Positions 43,476-55,584 of a stretch of 64,000 bases of DNA are shown here, piece after piece. The DNA comes from Anniella stebbinsi. Its lineage: Eukaryota; Chordata; Lepidosauria; Squamata; Anniellidae. The notes under the pieces are model-generated. The model searched no databases. It saw nothing but the letters and a program-made list of their open reading frames with translations, and was not told the DNA's origin. How positions within the stretch are numbered: position 1 is the stretch's first letter; each line of letters opens with the position of its first letter. Where the stretch lies: the NCBI GenBank assembly GCA_029215795.1, contig JARDYH010000005.1:38136001-38200000 (forward strand), read 5' to 3'. The position numbers were made by a program, and so were the translations under genes.

Positions 43476-44005
43476 AATTGGCATACCGAGAGAGAGCTAG
43501 ATCAGAAATCACTTCAGGAAGAGCAGAACCAGGATTAGTTTATATACAGAACTGTATTAGCAAACTGGCATATTGTGCTTTTGGGAATGCATTATTAATA
43601 CTGTAATTATTTCTCAGAGCATTTGCAAGGAGCTCTACCATTATAACAAAAAGTAGGAAGCCTTGACATGTTCCTCTATGCAAGTAAAGCACTGGAGAGT
43701 TTTCGATAATAACAAAAGAAGAATCTAAGGAACTACATATCTAGCTTTAATGAATTTAAACATTATTTTTAGGAAGGGGAGGGAAATGGTCAAGTGGGGA
43801 AGCTTATGCAGTTATTTAGTTGCATGTAATTCAGTATAGTTACAACAGGATATTGGGGCCTGTTCGAAATGCTTCCAGATAAAGTTATATTTTGAGGAGG
43901 GTCTTGAAGGAAGTAAGGGAGATGGTTGCACAGAGGCATTCTGGGAGGCAATGTCAAGTATTAAGGGGCATCAAGGAAAAAGGGATGGAGTCATTTAGAG
44001 AGTAA

Positions 44006-44350
44006 GGCTGCCTCTACAAGAGAGGTTTAAAGCTCTTTCAAGGCGCTTTAAAAAATTTACCTCTACAAGAACGGAGTGCAAATTAGGCGTAGAGGCGCAT
44101 TTTCTCTCCGATTATGCGCATTATCGAATGCGCGTTAAATCACGAGTTTTATTTTGCTCCGGCCGTTAAAGCGCATTTTGACTATGTGAACAAGCGCTTA
44201 TGCGCATTAACTACTTGTAAAGCGCATTTTGGTCATCTGTTAATGCGCTTCGCCGCCTCTCATGCAGAGTTATTAGGTGTAAATGCGCTTCAGCGATTAT
44301 GCGCATAATCACCTAACCGGGCGCAAAAGCGAATCCTTGTAGAGGGGACC
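44006..44350 (-). mobile_element. PIF/Harbinger-like MITE, family A copy 3
   Basis: Ends GGCTGCCTCTACAAG and CTTGTAGAGGGGACC with exact TAA duplication (44003-44005, 44351-44353). Opposite orientation to copy 2. The shared 83-codon frame is broken in this copy. Confidence 0.88.
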
Positions 44351-44904
44351 TAAGAGTTCTCCCAATGGCTTAGGTTGGTGAAGCTTGATAAACAAAGGTC
44401 ACTGGGGTTGGGATGTATCAGGATATAAGAATGGAGAGATAAGGAGGGACAAATGAATAGAGGATTTTTAAAGCAAGGATGAAACACTTGTGCAGGATTC
44501 AGTAACGGACAGGAAGGCAGTGTTGAGATTTAAGGAGGAACATCACAAGGCCAGAGTGTCAAGAGGCAAGTAATTTTAACAACAGAGTAGATGTGACTGG
44601 ATGGTAGTGAGGCAATGGAAGACTAGAGAGAAGGCTGCAGTAGTCAAGGTGAGAGATGACTAGGTCATGGACCAAAGGTTTCACTGAAGGACAGAGAGGA
44701 GGGGCTGTTTTTAAAAATAGAAGGGAAAGGTGACATGATTTAATAATCAGTTGGTTATGGTGGTGGGGAAGCAAAGGAGAGAAAAGAGTAAAAAAAGAAA
44801 ATACTTCGTGTCTGATCAACAGGGTTGATGGTATCAGTTTCATAGGTTAAGCAGAGTAAAGAAACCAAGGAGAATTTGTGGGGGAGATGAGAAGTTGCAT
44901 CTTG

Positions 44905-45259
44905 GGCCTCCTCCACACGGGGCGTTTAATGAGCCTTGAAGGCTCATTATAAATTTTACCTACACACGAGCGGAGCGCAAAACGGGCGTACAGGCGCGTT
45001 ATCTCCCCGATAATGCGCATTTTCGAACGCGCGTTAAATAGCGACTTTTATTTTGCTCCGGCCGTTAAAGCGCATTTTCGCTGTGTGAACAAGCGATTAT
45101 GCGCATTAACTACCTGGAAAGCGCTTTTTGGGCATCTTTTAATGCGCTTCGCCGCTTCTCGCCGCCTCCCGTGCAGAGGGATTGTGAGTAAATGCGCCTC
45201 CGCGATAATGCGCATAATCGCGGAACCAGGCGCAAAGGCGCATTCTTGTGGAGGGGGCC
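44905..45259 (-). mobile_element. PIF/Harbinger-like MITE, family A copy 4
   Basis: 355 bp, ends GGCCTCCTCCACACG and TTGTGGAGGGGGCC with exact TTG duplication (44902-44904, 45260-45262). Keeps the 83-codon frame starting at 45013 on the plus strand. Confidence 0.88.
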
Positions 45260-46029
45260 TTGGACATACCAAGTTTAAGACAACGATGAAGCAATCCAGC
45301 AGAAATATCAGAAAGGCACCTAAAATGCAGGATTGGACAGCAAAAGTTCTGGAGTAGAAATCAAATGATACTGAAATCCATGGTATATTATGAGGTTAGC
45401 AAGGGAAAATGTATAAGTATGGCCAAGTACAGCATCCTGAAGGACCCCAACAGAAAGAGGGAAAGCACTGGAATAACTTCACTCCGAAAGCCTGATTAGT
45501 CTGTTTAGACAGGTTTGGACAGGGGAAGCTGAGGACAGAATCACAGAAAACTAGGCTATAAAGGAACATATTGGGAGAGTGATCAGCTGTATTAAAAGCA
45601 GCAGGAAGATCACAGAGGAGGATAACTAAGTTGAACCCTTTGGAATTGGCAGTGAGAAGGACATCAGTAATTTTCATGAGGGCAGCGCAGCAGTGCCTCT
45701 GTTTAGAGGCAGTCAAAAGCAGAACTGAAGGAGAGAAAGTTAAGACAGCAGAGCAACTTGTTCCAGGAATTTGGAGGTAAAGAGGAGATGGAAATTTGGA
45801 CAGTAGCTGGAGAGGGAGAATGGGTTCAAGGATAGTTTTTTGAGAACAGTGGCAGTTTTGAATGCAGAAGAAAAGAAGCCAGAAGACAAAAATAGATTGA
45901 TAATGTGATGGAGAGAAATAATGGCAGGGGAGATGGTATCTTGAAAACTGGAGGGGAGGGGATCACGTGGGCAAATGGAAGCATTGGGACAATAGGGTAG
46001 ATAACTCAATATATTTGATGGGGGGAGCA

Positions 46030-47320
46030 AAAAACATTTGTTTTTCTAGGCCCAAAATTAATTTTTAAAAGATTGTTTGAATATAACCATTCTACATGAT
46101 CAAAGGCTCTCTCTGCATCTGAAGACAGGGCCACTTTTGGCTGCATAGATTATGTTAATAACTCTTATCGTATCAGATAATCCCTATCAAGGTATAAATT
46201 CAGTTCAGTCAGGTGTATGTATTGATTAATAATTATATTACATTTTTGAGCCTGTACAAATATACAATTTTCGAGTCCATGTTAATGAAAGAAAAAGGCC
46301 TGTGTGATGATTGTAAGAAAGGATCCTTGCTGGACTTAGGAATTAGTATAATACACATTTCAGTCCAGATTGTCCCTCTTTGAAAATTGGATTTAAAATG
46401 GACACTTGATGTGGGATTAACAAATGTCAGTTTTATTTAAATAAAATGTTCTGGTAATGTTGTCAACTCCAGAAGTTTTATTATTCTTAAGCCCTTATTA
46501 GTATTCTTAAGGGACCATTGGGAATATCCAATGCAGCCATGGTGCTAGCGGAAATGAATGTTAGCACATCAGGAAGCTGGCACTTGCTAGCACTGCTGGA
46601 AACTAGCTCCAGTTAGCACTTCTGGAATGAGACAAATCAGTTCGGCTTGTGGAAGGGAGCTCCACTCACTTGTCCCATTCCAGAAGTACTAATTTGGGCT
46701 AGTTTCCAACTGTGCTAGCAAGTGGTAGCTCCCTGTTGCATTAGCTCCTCGTTGCACTAGTACAAAGTCTTTGGTACTGGTGGATATTGCTCAGTGACTC
46801 TAAGGTTTCAATCATATCTACAGTTAGCTGGCAATAAGCCCACACTGAACAGTGGGATTTACCTCTGAGTAAATATGCATTGGATTGTGCTGCCTGTATG
46901 CCTAAACAATATGCCAGAGGGATCAACGGAGTTGTGTGTTGATATGTTTGTTGGTATGGCTCTTACAGAAATGGTAAAATCTAAGGCTCCTTTAATTGCA
47001 AAATCCTACTAGAGTTCAGTCTCAAATAACAAACAGCATTGTTTGGGATAAATAAGAGCTTTGGGGACTACAGAGGTTTCCAAAAATTCTAATTGTTTCC
47101 TGAGTTTGCTATGTTTTATATAAACTCTGAGATCTTGTATGTTAGTGCTTTTGCTCTAGTTTAGTAATGACTCAAAGCAAATCACTTCAAGGTTTCCTGT
47201 TCTTTTTTCATTTTAGTTGCCTCAGCAAGAAACTAACCTCTAACCACTGATTTGAATGCATCCCACAGGATCTATCATAACGTGCATGGTGTGGAATTTT
47301 CTTTGAAATACATAAATATT
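46030..47320 (-). pseudogene. Decayed L1 LINE ORF2 fragment
   Basis: On the minus strand 46083-46120 reads DAERAFDHVEWLY, L1 RT motif A. Upstream pieces include an ILIPKSSKDP-like block (about 46370-46320) and, near 47265-47205, WDAFKSVVRG and FLAEATKMKKEQ, which match the region between L1 endonuclease and RT. A palindromic element (46537-46765) is inserted. Many stops. Confidence 0.7.
46537..46765. mobile_element. Palindromic MITE-like insertion in L1
   Basis: CATGGTGCTAGCGG, CACTTGCTAGCACTG, GGAAACTAGC and CTTCTGGAATGAGAC are mirrored by TCCCATTCCAGAAG, GCTAGTTTCC, GTGCTAGCAAGTGG and GTTGCACTAGTAC. About 230 bp, nonautonomous. Confidence 0.75.
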
Positions 47321-47489
47321 TTATCATTATAGTGTTACATATTAGTGTTAATATGTAACACTAATAAAGTATTTTGAAGCAGAATATTCTTCAATTTCCA
47401 ATAAAATATTGCTGGTTTCTGTTCCTGGGTCTTGACACATTACAACTAATAATATCTATGTATTATCTGATTAGGTACTGTATCAAGTT

Positions 47490-47585
47490 ATATGCAATGT
47501 CAGCCCTACTTAGAAAATATCCCTTGAAACTTAAGTCCCATTCATTTGAATGTATCTACTTTAAGTAGGGCTAACACTGCATACA
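47490..47585. repeat. Palindromic MITE-like element, TGTCAGCCCTACTTA type
   Basis: Ends TGCAATGTCAGCCCTACTTA and TAAGTAGGGCTAACACTGCA are inverted; member of the 5938-6070 family. Confidence 0.75.
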
Positions 47586-49446
47586 ACCCATGAAGTCTCA
47601 ATGCTAATGAATTTGAGACCAACAGCAAGTCAATATGATGCTAAAACTCTTGGGTAATAGAATGGAAAGTATAGTCACAAACATTTCCGTTGAGTAATCC
47701 CTTAGAGTCTAGTAAATTCACTTGAGACATAGTCTGGCATTGCTACAATGTATTTCCCAATTAACAGTTACAAGAGGTCTTATCAACAGAGCTGTCAAGT
47801 GTTATGTTATATTCCCCTGTTAAGATTAATTAATCTTCACACACACACATACACACACAATATAAGAGGGGAGCTGTTCAAAACATGTACTTGATTCAGG
47901 TTAGGAGCATATATTTATCTTAGAGTAAACATTTGGTTAAAATGCATGGCCATTAAGATCTAACAAAATGTTGTAGACTTGAAATTTACAATTAGCTGCT
48001 AAAATAATTATAATTATAATTCATTTTCCCACTGCTAAAAAAAATGTTCACTAAATCAAGGTGAATTTAATAATTTTGGGGCTGGGTCAGGTTTATAAAT
48101 TTACTGGAGAAAGAGAATTTCAGGACATGTATTGACTAAAGCCTGAGTTATATGTTTAGATTTAACTGGAGAAGGAAGTGCTTATTTTAGCTATCCTTTA
48201 AGTCAAAAAATAAAAACCATAGTTGCAACATCCTAACAATAAAATAGAATACTGTCAGTAACACTGATTATTCCAGACATACAAGAATATAGACCAACAT
48301 GCGTAACATGTCAGCCATGCAAATATCTCTAGCTGGACAACAGACCAAGGACATACCAAGCCTTTCGGAAAACCCACCCACATCACCTCCCTGAATGAAC
48401 AAAAGGGGTGCTCCTTTCCGACAATAGTTTGCAGGGCCATATCCCTTTCCACCCCGGTGGAAGCAGGTCTTACAAAGAAGCTAGTGGAGGAATCACATGG
48501 AACCAAGATTCCAGTTCTTAGAGCAAGTCCAGATGGGGAAGGGGGTTGACCCAAGAAGTCTTGACTAGATGGTAAGGGAAAAGTTAAGGAATAATTTAGA
48601 AAGCGTGAAGTGAATGGGGAGACAGGGCTTCATGTCTTTTCTGTCCTTCTCCCCACCCCCTGGAAATCTTGCTATAGATATACTACCAAATAAAAGCAAC
48701 AAGTCAAAACACCATCAATAAGAGATTACACTGCGATACTCCAACAAAAGAGTTACTAATAAATGGTTTTAGTCAACGAAAAGACATTGCGTACAGTAAT
48801 ACTTTTACAGCCATAATACAGTGAAGAGATCTGAGACACACACATCCATCTACTCTGTGTAGGAGTAGCATTGGATACTGCCCTCCGATTCCTGATCCTC
48901 AAGTAGAAAGTCCTGTTTTTTTCAAAGGAGAATCTCTGGTCTTGGAACAAAGAAATGTGGCAATAAGATCTTGGGCCTTGTTACTTAGAAGGTGAAAGAC
49001 AAATTGTGCACATTTTATCTGCAATTACGGCTGGCAGTAATGGAACACAAAATACCAGCCATTTCCTGCAGAAACCATTTAGGGCCTGAATCCTCCACAC
49101 CCCTGGGATCCCTAGATCCACAGCTTATTCCTATGGAAACAGATCTCAACAGTTTTGTATCTGTGCTCATACTCCCTCTTTTCAGATGCTCTCCATTTGA
49201 AGGTAGCAACTTTTATCTTATCCGTTTGCTCAGCTTCATCAACCTGGCCTGAGACTTGAACCTTCCAAGGGTGTAATATCCTCCTGAAAAGCTTCAATTT
49301 GTTGCAGAATTTCCTCACGTTTATCAACTTGCACCCCCCACCTCCAAATCAAGTTTCCTCATGGGACTAGGACATATTATCTAATCTAGTCTGAATTGAG
49401 CAGGCACTGCACAGCCTTAGGGAATCTTTTAGCAAATCAGGGTGCA
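47586..49446. other. No recognised feature apart from small repeats
   Basis: Contains a short CA-rich tract near 47838-47858 and a half palindromic element at 48860-48885. No gene signal. Confidence 0.5.
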
Positions 49447-49553
49447 ATCCTATGCAAGTTTAGACAGAAAAAAGTCCTACAACTCTCAGCTTGCCCCAGC
49501 CAGCCATGTTGTAGGGCATTTTTCTGTCTAAACCTGCTTAAAATTGTGTCCTC
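49447..49553. repeat. Palindromic repeat, CCTACAACTCCCAGC type
   Basis: AGTTTAGACAGAAAAAAGTCC and GGGCATTTTTCTGTCTAAACC are inverted arms; same family as 15580-15690. Confidence 0.75.
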
Positions 49554-51026
49554 AGGCTTAAAAGCCAGAAAAGGATGGATGAAGGATGGGTGGTTGCTGA
49601 CAGTAGCTAATTAAGATCAATTCCATGAGTGGGTTTCAGGAGCACTTACCCCACGTAGTAATCTTGGCAGCTATATCAGTGTTCCTTGTCCAACGTATTC
49701 TGTATTTATCATTATTCCTCATTTAGGATTCTAGTTGTACACTTTGAGTAGGGAATGATGTGGAGGAACAGTGCCCAGGATTCGGCACTCCTTGCTCTGA
49801 AAAGCCAAGATGGTCCCTTCTCTTGCAATGATCTATCAATTGGTAATGATACTATGGCTTTTGGCTTGGCTCACTGAATGTTTTGCTCACTATTATTATA
49901 GTGTTTACCTTCAATTTATATTGAACTGCTTTATCAATACTATTAACTGCCTTGAAGTTTCTTTTAAATGGAAAGGGGTGGATAAAAATATTTAACAATC
50001 ATGAAATTAAGAAAACATAGTAATAAGCAACACATCTTTTCGTACATTTTGTAAGTACCAGGAACAAATACTTAGAGCAAATATATGGCTGGATGGTTCA
50101 GTAATTACCATAACAATCAATATTAAATTATGCCATAAGCCACATTTATACTGTAAACAAACATTAATGCTTCCCCCCCCCCCCCAGCTAGAGAGACATA
50201 ACACCCATTATGGCTGTATTTTTTGTACAAGGAATCAACCTCAGGCTGGGGAGACATCAGCATTAAGCAGGCTATCATGTCAACAGCCAGACATCAGAAT
50301 TGCCCCACAACACAACATTTTTGGTAAGCCATTATAAACAGACCAAATAAATGTTTTTAACAGTACTAGTTTTTTTTTGGGGGGGGGGGGAATGTTAAAT
50401 GAACATTTTACTGCAAAACCACTATGGCAGCCTGAAGCTGGGATTCTGACATTTACCCCAATATGACTCAAGTCACATGAGACTTTAAACAAATATATGA
50501 ACTGCTCAAGGAAAACGTCCCTTTTGATGATAAATGTTTAAAGGTCATATGTGCATAAAGATATTTTAAACTAAAGAAAGCAACAGGACAGCAATGGATC
50601 CAAGGAAAGCAACAGTTGGTTACTAACATTATAATCACACAATGTACTTGTACGTTTACCATTGCTTTGTGTACCAAATGACAACATTTAAAAAGATTGC
50701 AGAACATTAACAAGATTAGGCTACAGTCCCAGAAGAGGAAAATATTTCAGGGCCCTCAAAACGCAAGCATCAGGGTGAACAGATTGAAATCAAAGTTCCA
50801 GCTTTCTTTCATATATTTACTGAACAAACAAGCATACTAATTGGTTGCTATATCAAAATTGTTTGCAACTAAGTAGTCTCTGTATTACCAAGAGCATAAT
50901 CCAAAATTTCTCATTATCCAGCCCACATGTCTTTTGTACTACAGAGATAATATTTGCTTAGAGAAGCAATTGGCTCTTTCTACCTACACATGCAAGGACA
51001 CAATACAAGCTCATGTACTTGAGCAG
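49554..51026. other. Mostly unrecognised; paired C and G runs
   Basis: C13 at 50173-50185 preceded by AACATTAATGCTT and G12 at 50379-50390 followed by AATGTT may be the two ends of a small inverted-repeat element; not proven. Otherwise AT-rich noncoding DNA. Confidence 0.35.
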
Positions 51027-51115
51027 AATCCTAAGCATGTTTACTCAGAAGTAAGTCTATTGAATTCAGTGGGAGTTATCCCATAGTAAGTGTGCATAAG
51101 ATTGCAGCCAGGATA
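51027..51115. repeat. Palindromic repeat, CAATCCTATGCAT type
   Basis: CAGAATCCTAAGCATGTTTACTCAGAAGTAAG and AGTAAGTGTGCATAAGATTGCAG are the inverted halves; best copy of the family in the window. Confidence 0.8.
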
Positions 51116-51151
51116 ACCCAGAAATGTCCATGCTTTTTGTTGACAGTCTAA

Positions 51152-51506
51152 GGCCTCTTCCACACGAGACGTTTAATGAGCCTTGAAGGCTCATTAAAAA
51201 ATTTACCTCCACAAGCATGGAGCGCAAAACGGGCGTACAGGCGCGTTATCTCCCCGATAATGCGCATTTTCGAACGCGCGTTAAATAGCGACTTTTATTT
51301 TGCTCCGGCTGTTAAAGCGCATTTTCGCGGTGTGAACAAGCGATTACGCGCATTAACTGCTTGTAAAGCGCTTTTTGGACATGAATTAATGCGCTTCGCC
51401 GCCTCTCGCCGCCTCCGGTGCAGAGGGATTAGGAGTAAAAGCGCCTCCGCGATAATGCGCATAATCGCGGAACCGGGCGCAAAAGCGCATCCTTGTGGAG
51501 GGGGCC
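51152..51506 (-). mobile_element. PIF/Harbinger-like MITE, family A copy 5
   Basis: 355 bp, ends GGCCTCTTCCACACG and CTTGTGGAGGGGGCC; flanks TAA and TAC (one change). Retains the shared open frame (51260-51510, plus strand). Confidence 0.88.
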
Positions 51507-51641
51507 TACCTGTTCATAATTTGCACAATAATAGATACAATTCCTTTGGGTTACATTCATGAAGTTTCACCTGAAAGCCATAAAGTTTTACTCCTGGTTC
51601 ATTCTTTTACATAGAAAAGCAGAATTTGACTCAATGCACTG

Positions 51642-52012
51642 ATTCAGATGTAACACGAAACCATGACTTGGTGTTACATGCACAAATCTTGATTGACATT
51701 GCGTTTGTTTCCCCCCCCCCCCCCCCCCAAACACAGTGCTTCCATGCCTTCTTTTTGAGACAAACCAGCTTGGCATTTTGTCCTAACTGGAAAACTAATT
51801 TCTGCTTGCCAAGTTTCCAAACCTGTTTTGAATGCATAAACCATAGTTTGCCAGTTCAGACAAAATGTTAAACTATGGCTTGCATCAAAACAGGAAAGGA
51901 GGCACACCATGGGCAAAGAAATGAGGAAGAGAAGGTGTGGTGAGAATGTCCAAACCCAATAGCCCAGCCAGACCTGGGTACATAACACCAAATCTTTGTT
52001 TCGTGTTACAGC
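51642..52012. mobile_element. MITE-like element with TGTAACACGAAAC ends
   Basis: TTCAGATGTAACACGAAACC, then TTGGTGTTACATGCAC at left; GTACATAACACCAAATC then TTTCGTGTTACAGCC at right, a 40-bp inverted repeat with changes. A C18 run lies at 51711-51728. Ends recall the 61302-61512 element. Confidence 0.7.
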
Positions 52013-52587
52013 CAAACTACCCAAGTGTGCTTGATAAAGAGTCAAGGATTCCATTTGAAGTTATAATGTAGACTTCAATATTTTTGTTTGTATTTATTTT
52101 ATTTATAACATATTCCACCTAGTATAATGAAATCTCTAATTGATTTACACTAAAATACAGACATAACACAATATAAAAATAAGAAATAATTTTTAAATTA
52201 CATTGTATTACATTCAGAAATCTTTTTAAGCATATGATGAAGTGGTCAGTGTCCACAAATGTTTATGCATAAATAAATTTGTTAGTTTTTTTAAGTTACC
52301 ACAGGACTCCTTGCGGTTTTTGCTGCAGACGAACACTGCTACCCCTCCAGAAATTTTAAGCAAGGTTATTATTGAGAAACAATATAACAAACATTAAAGA
52401 AATAGATTTAAACTAACTATATCTATATATAAAATCAATGATCTTTTACCATGCTGGGAGGCATGCTTTTTGGATGTGATAGTATAAATATTTTCCAATG
52501 TATTGACATTCGAGTATAACTAATGATAACATTAAATACTGTGGGAGGAGTTTTCTAAGGATAATATACAGGCAGGTAGTATGCACA
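52013..52587. other. No recognised feature
   Basis: AT-rich noncoding DNA. Confidence 0.5.
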
Positions 52588-52655
52588 TTTACTTAGAAGT
52601 AAATCCCATTGAGTTCAATGGTACTTAACTGTCAAGTGTGGATAGGATTGTACCT
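52588..52655. repeat. Palindromic repeat, CAATCCTATGCAT type (partial)
   Basis: TTAGAAGTAAATCCCATTGAGTTCAATGG and GTGTGGATAGGATTGTACC mark a diverged copy. Confidence 0.6.
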
Positions 52656-52714
52656 TTAAATTGAAATTCACTGAGGCCACATCCCAGTGTATTAACATTA
52701 CTGTTTTCGTATTT

Positions 52715-53993
52715 AACAGTCATATTTCTCTATGCCTTCGACAACAGCATCAGCTAAGGATAGTATGTCTCCTCTGAATGAATGCTTGAAGGTGGTAATG
52801 GGATGGATGAGGAAAAACAAGCTGAAACTGAATCGACAAGACGGAGGTGCTTGCTGTCAAAGGCCGCAACCTGGGTTTGGAGGTGTGTCAATCAGTTCTG
52901 GATGGGGTTACACTAGGCTGACCATATGAAAAGGAGGACAGGGCTCATGTAACTTTAACAGTTGTAGAGAAAAGGGAATTTCAGCCAGCATCATTTATAT
53001 GCAATTCGTACCTGGTGAAATTCCCTCTTCATTACAACAGTTAAAGCTGCAGGGGCCCTGCCCTCTTGTGTATCTGGTCAGTCTAGTATAGTGCCTGCAC
53101 CTTTAACTGTTGTGATGAAGAGGGAATTTCACCAGGTACTAATTGCATTCAAATGACGCTGGCTGAAATTGCCTTTTCTCTACAACTGTTAAAGTTACAT
53201 GGGCCCTGTCCTCCTTTTCATATGGTCAGCCTAGGTTACACTCCCCCTGAAAGACTGTGTTTGCAGCTTGGGGGTACTCCTGGATCCGCCGCTCCAAATG
53301 ACAGCTCAGATAGATGCAACGATCAAGAGTGCCTGCTATCAGCTTCGGCGGATGCACCAGCTGCGCCCTTTCCTAGAGTTGGAAGACCTAAAGATGGTAG
53401 TGCATGCACTGGTAACTTCGAGGCTCGACTTCTGCAATGTACTGTACATAGGGCTACCTTTGTGCCTAGTCTGGAAAATTCAACTAGCTCAAAATATGGC
53501 AGCCAGGTTGGTCACCGGTACACCTAGGGGTGACCACATTACACCAGTCTTAAAATCACCCCACTGGCTGCCAATTAGTTTCCGGGTGAAGTATAAAGTG
53601 TTGGTTATTACCTTTAAAGCCCTACATGGTTTGGGTCCTGGTTACCTGCAGGATTGCCTTCTCCCATACAATCTGCCCCGCACACTCAGGTCCTCTGGGG
53701 AGAATTTATTCAATCAGCCAGAACTAGGATGACGAGTGTTACCCAGAGAACCTTTTCTTCTGCTGCTCCCAGACTGTGGAGTGGCCTGCCGGGAGAGATT
53801 CGACAACTTAGCAGTCTTCTTGAATTTAAGAGAGCTGTGAAGACTGATCTCTTCCAGCAGGCCTACCTAGTTGAACTTTAAGGTGTTTTTAATCATGTAT
53901 TAGTTTTATTTGTTTTTAATGTTTTATCTATTTTATGGTCTTTGTATTTATATTTATTGTTGTTCCCCGCCTCGATCCAGAGGGAGAGGCGGG
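52715..53993 (+). pseudogene. L2-like LINE, C-terminal part and complete 3' end
   Basis: Same subfamily as 1-1750, opposite strand. 5'-truncated just after the YADD block: it opens with ASAKDSMSPLNECLKVV and WMRKNKLKLN (52745-52830), is split by a hAT MITE (52914-53233), and resumes with GVLLDPPLQMTAQIDAT, LVTSRLDFCNVLYIGLPL, FKALHGLGPGYL and PRLWSGLPGEIRQL (53268-53830). The 3' UTR ends CCCCGCCTCGATCCAGAGG and GAGGCGGGAAATAAA. Note one frameshift around 53690. Confidence 0.88.
52914..53233. mobile_element. hAT MITE (TAGGGTGACCA family), copy 5
   Basis: Ends TAGGCTGACCATATG and CATATGGTCAGCCTA; exact 8-bp duplication GGTTACAC (52906-52913, 53234-53241) derived from the LINE coding sequence, which reads through once the insertion is subtracted. 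Confidence 0.95.
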
Positions 53994-54014
53994 AAATAAA
54001 TAAATAAATAAATA

Positions 54015-54047
<33 letters not shown>
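53994..54047. repeat. (TAAA)n(TTA)n LINE tail microsatellite
   Basis: The LINE 3' terminus grades into TAAA then TTA repeats. Confidence 0.95.
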
Positions 54048-54106
54048 GTACCGCAAGGCCTAAGGCATGTAAGTTGATGCATTAGAAATAGGTTTAGAAA
54101 GTCAAT

Positions 54107-54617
54107 GGCTGAGTTTGGACAACACTTTAAGCAACGGAGGGGGAAATAGCGTACTGACCGTGCGTTATTTTGCCGACACCGCAGCACCCGCCACACAACA
54201 TGTTGGTCCTCCCCCCGTCGCGTGGCTAAAAGTCCCAGCGTCCTTCTGGACTCTGTGTCTCCTCCCTCCCACCTCCCTCAATCCTCCAGCCATATCCCAG
54301 CATGCACTGCAAGTTCTGCCAGCTGTATCGGAGCAGCCGGGTTTTTTTCAGCTGCTTCGGCCAGCGAACTCTATGACCAAATGGAATAGTACATGGAGAT
54401 AGGGGGGTTCCCTCCATACAACACTTTAAACAACGGAATTTGGGATAAACAATGTGCAAGCCTGTTGTTTTTCTCCATTGTTTAAGTGCCCAAAATAGCA
54501 TACTGTCAGTTGTATGTGCATTGTGTGTTGCCCTCTACACAACACAATAAGCAACACAACTGACGATTGTCCCCCCCCCCCCCCCCCGGTTGATTATAGT
54601 GTCGTCCGAACCAGGCC
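54107..54617 (-). mobile_element. Harbinger-like MITE, family B copy 2
   Basis: 511 bp, ends GGCTGAGTTTGGACAACA and GTCGTCCGAACCAGGCC, exact AAT duplication (54104-54106, 54618-54620). Inverted relative to 23388-23896. Contains a C17 run (54571-54587) near one end. Confidence 0.82.
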
Positions 54618-54620
54618 AAT

Positions 54621-55575
54621 GTCTCTGGAGCTTATCGCTGTCAGAGTTTCTCACGGGAGTAGTCTCTCACTCACTTCCAGCCTTGCATCTGGAAAAGGTT
54701 TCCTTGAGAACCTGGTCATGGTGGAAAGATGGGGGCCACTCTTTGAAGCTGTCACTTAGATTGTAGCATCATAGTAGTGGGTGGAGCATTCCCACCCTGT
54801 TGGCACATGGGTATAGTTTACAGGTCAGAGAGCCTGTATGTCAAGTGGCTTTGAATAGGCCAGGCCTTAGTATATAATAGCTGAGCAAGGTTGAAGAAGC
54901 CTTGCTAGAGATCATCTTTCGACACAAGGCCTGAAACCCCTCCTGTTGGATTTCGTCTGTTTTGGGATTTTGGAAGCACTCTACACATGCTCTCTCTGGA
55001 CTCTGCATTTTTAAGGATTGTGCCATAGAAAGTACTGGGAGGCTTTTCATAGACTTGAACTTGCGTTTGCTGTGGATTGTGTGTTTGTGGCCAGACTCAG
55101 GTGGCAGGGAGTTGCCAGTCATTACCAGAAGGATGGGATTCCTGGGCCTGAGATTTTACCATCCCTGTGATCAGCTCAGCATTCGGCAGGCTGTGTTTAA
55201 TGGGGCATGATCTTTCATCTCTGCCCGGGTCTGGTGGCTCAGAGCATAAGTGTTTCCCCCTCCCTGGGATTTTGTTTAGGCTTGAGCCATGTCACTTGAG
55301 GTGCAAGCATATATGGCATCTGGAAAAGCTCAAATTGGATAGTGGCTAGCTATACCCCCCCCTTCCCCCCTTGAGTGATTGCCAGAAGAATCGTATCAGG
55401 AAAGAAGCCTAAAGCTTTCTAACTATCGTTCAGCTTTAAGTGGTGTTGTTTGGAGAATGTAACCATTACGCTTTTTACCATGTAATTTCTTCAATAAAAA
55501 GAAGTCTCACCAACATGAGCATCTCCTGTCAGTTTGCCAGCACATGTGAATGGCAGAGGGAATGGGCATGCTCAC
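54621..55575. other. No recognised feature
   Basis: Noncoding DNA, moderate G+C, short open frames without motifs. A CCCCCC-rich patch near 55355-55370. Confidence 0.5.
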
Positions 55576-55584
55576 AACATTTAC

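Larger units (their letters stand above)
43840..46025 (-). pseudogene. Decayed L2 LINE, RT and C-terminus, with two MITE insertions
   Basis: Minus-strand frames retain L2 RT landmarks: FKTATVLKKLSLNPFSLSSYCPNF (about 45870-45800), LVILLCDLPAAFNTADHS (about 45640-45585) and LVHDLVISHLDYC (about 44680-44640). Stops and frameshifts are frequent. Harbinger-like MITEs at 44006-44350 and 44905-45259 sit inside it. This is a different, older L2 lineage from the copies at 1-1750 and 52715-54000. Its 3' limit near 43840 is uncertain. Confidence 0.7.
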
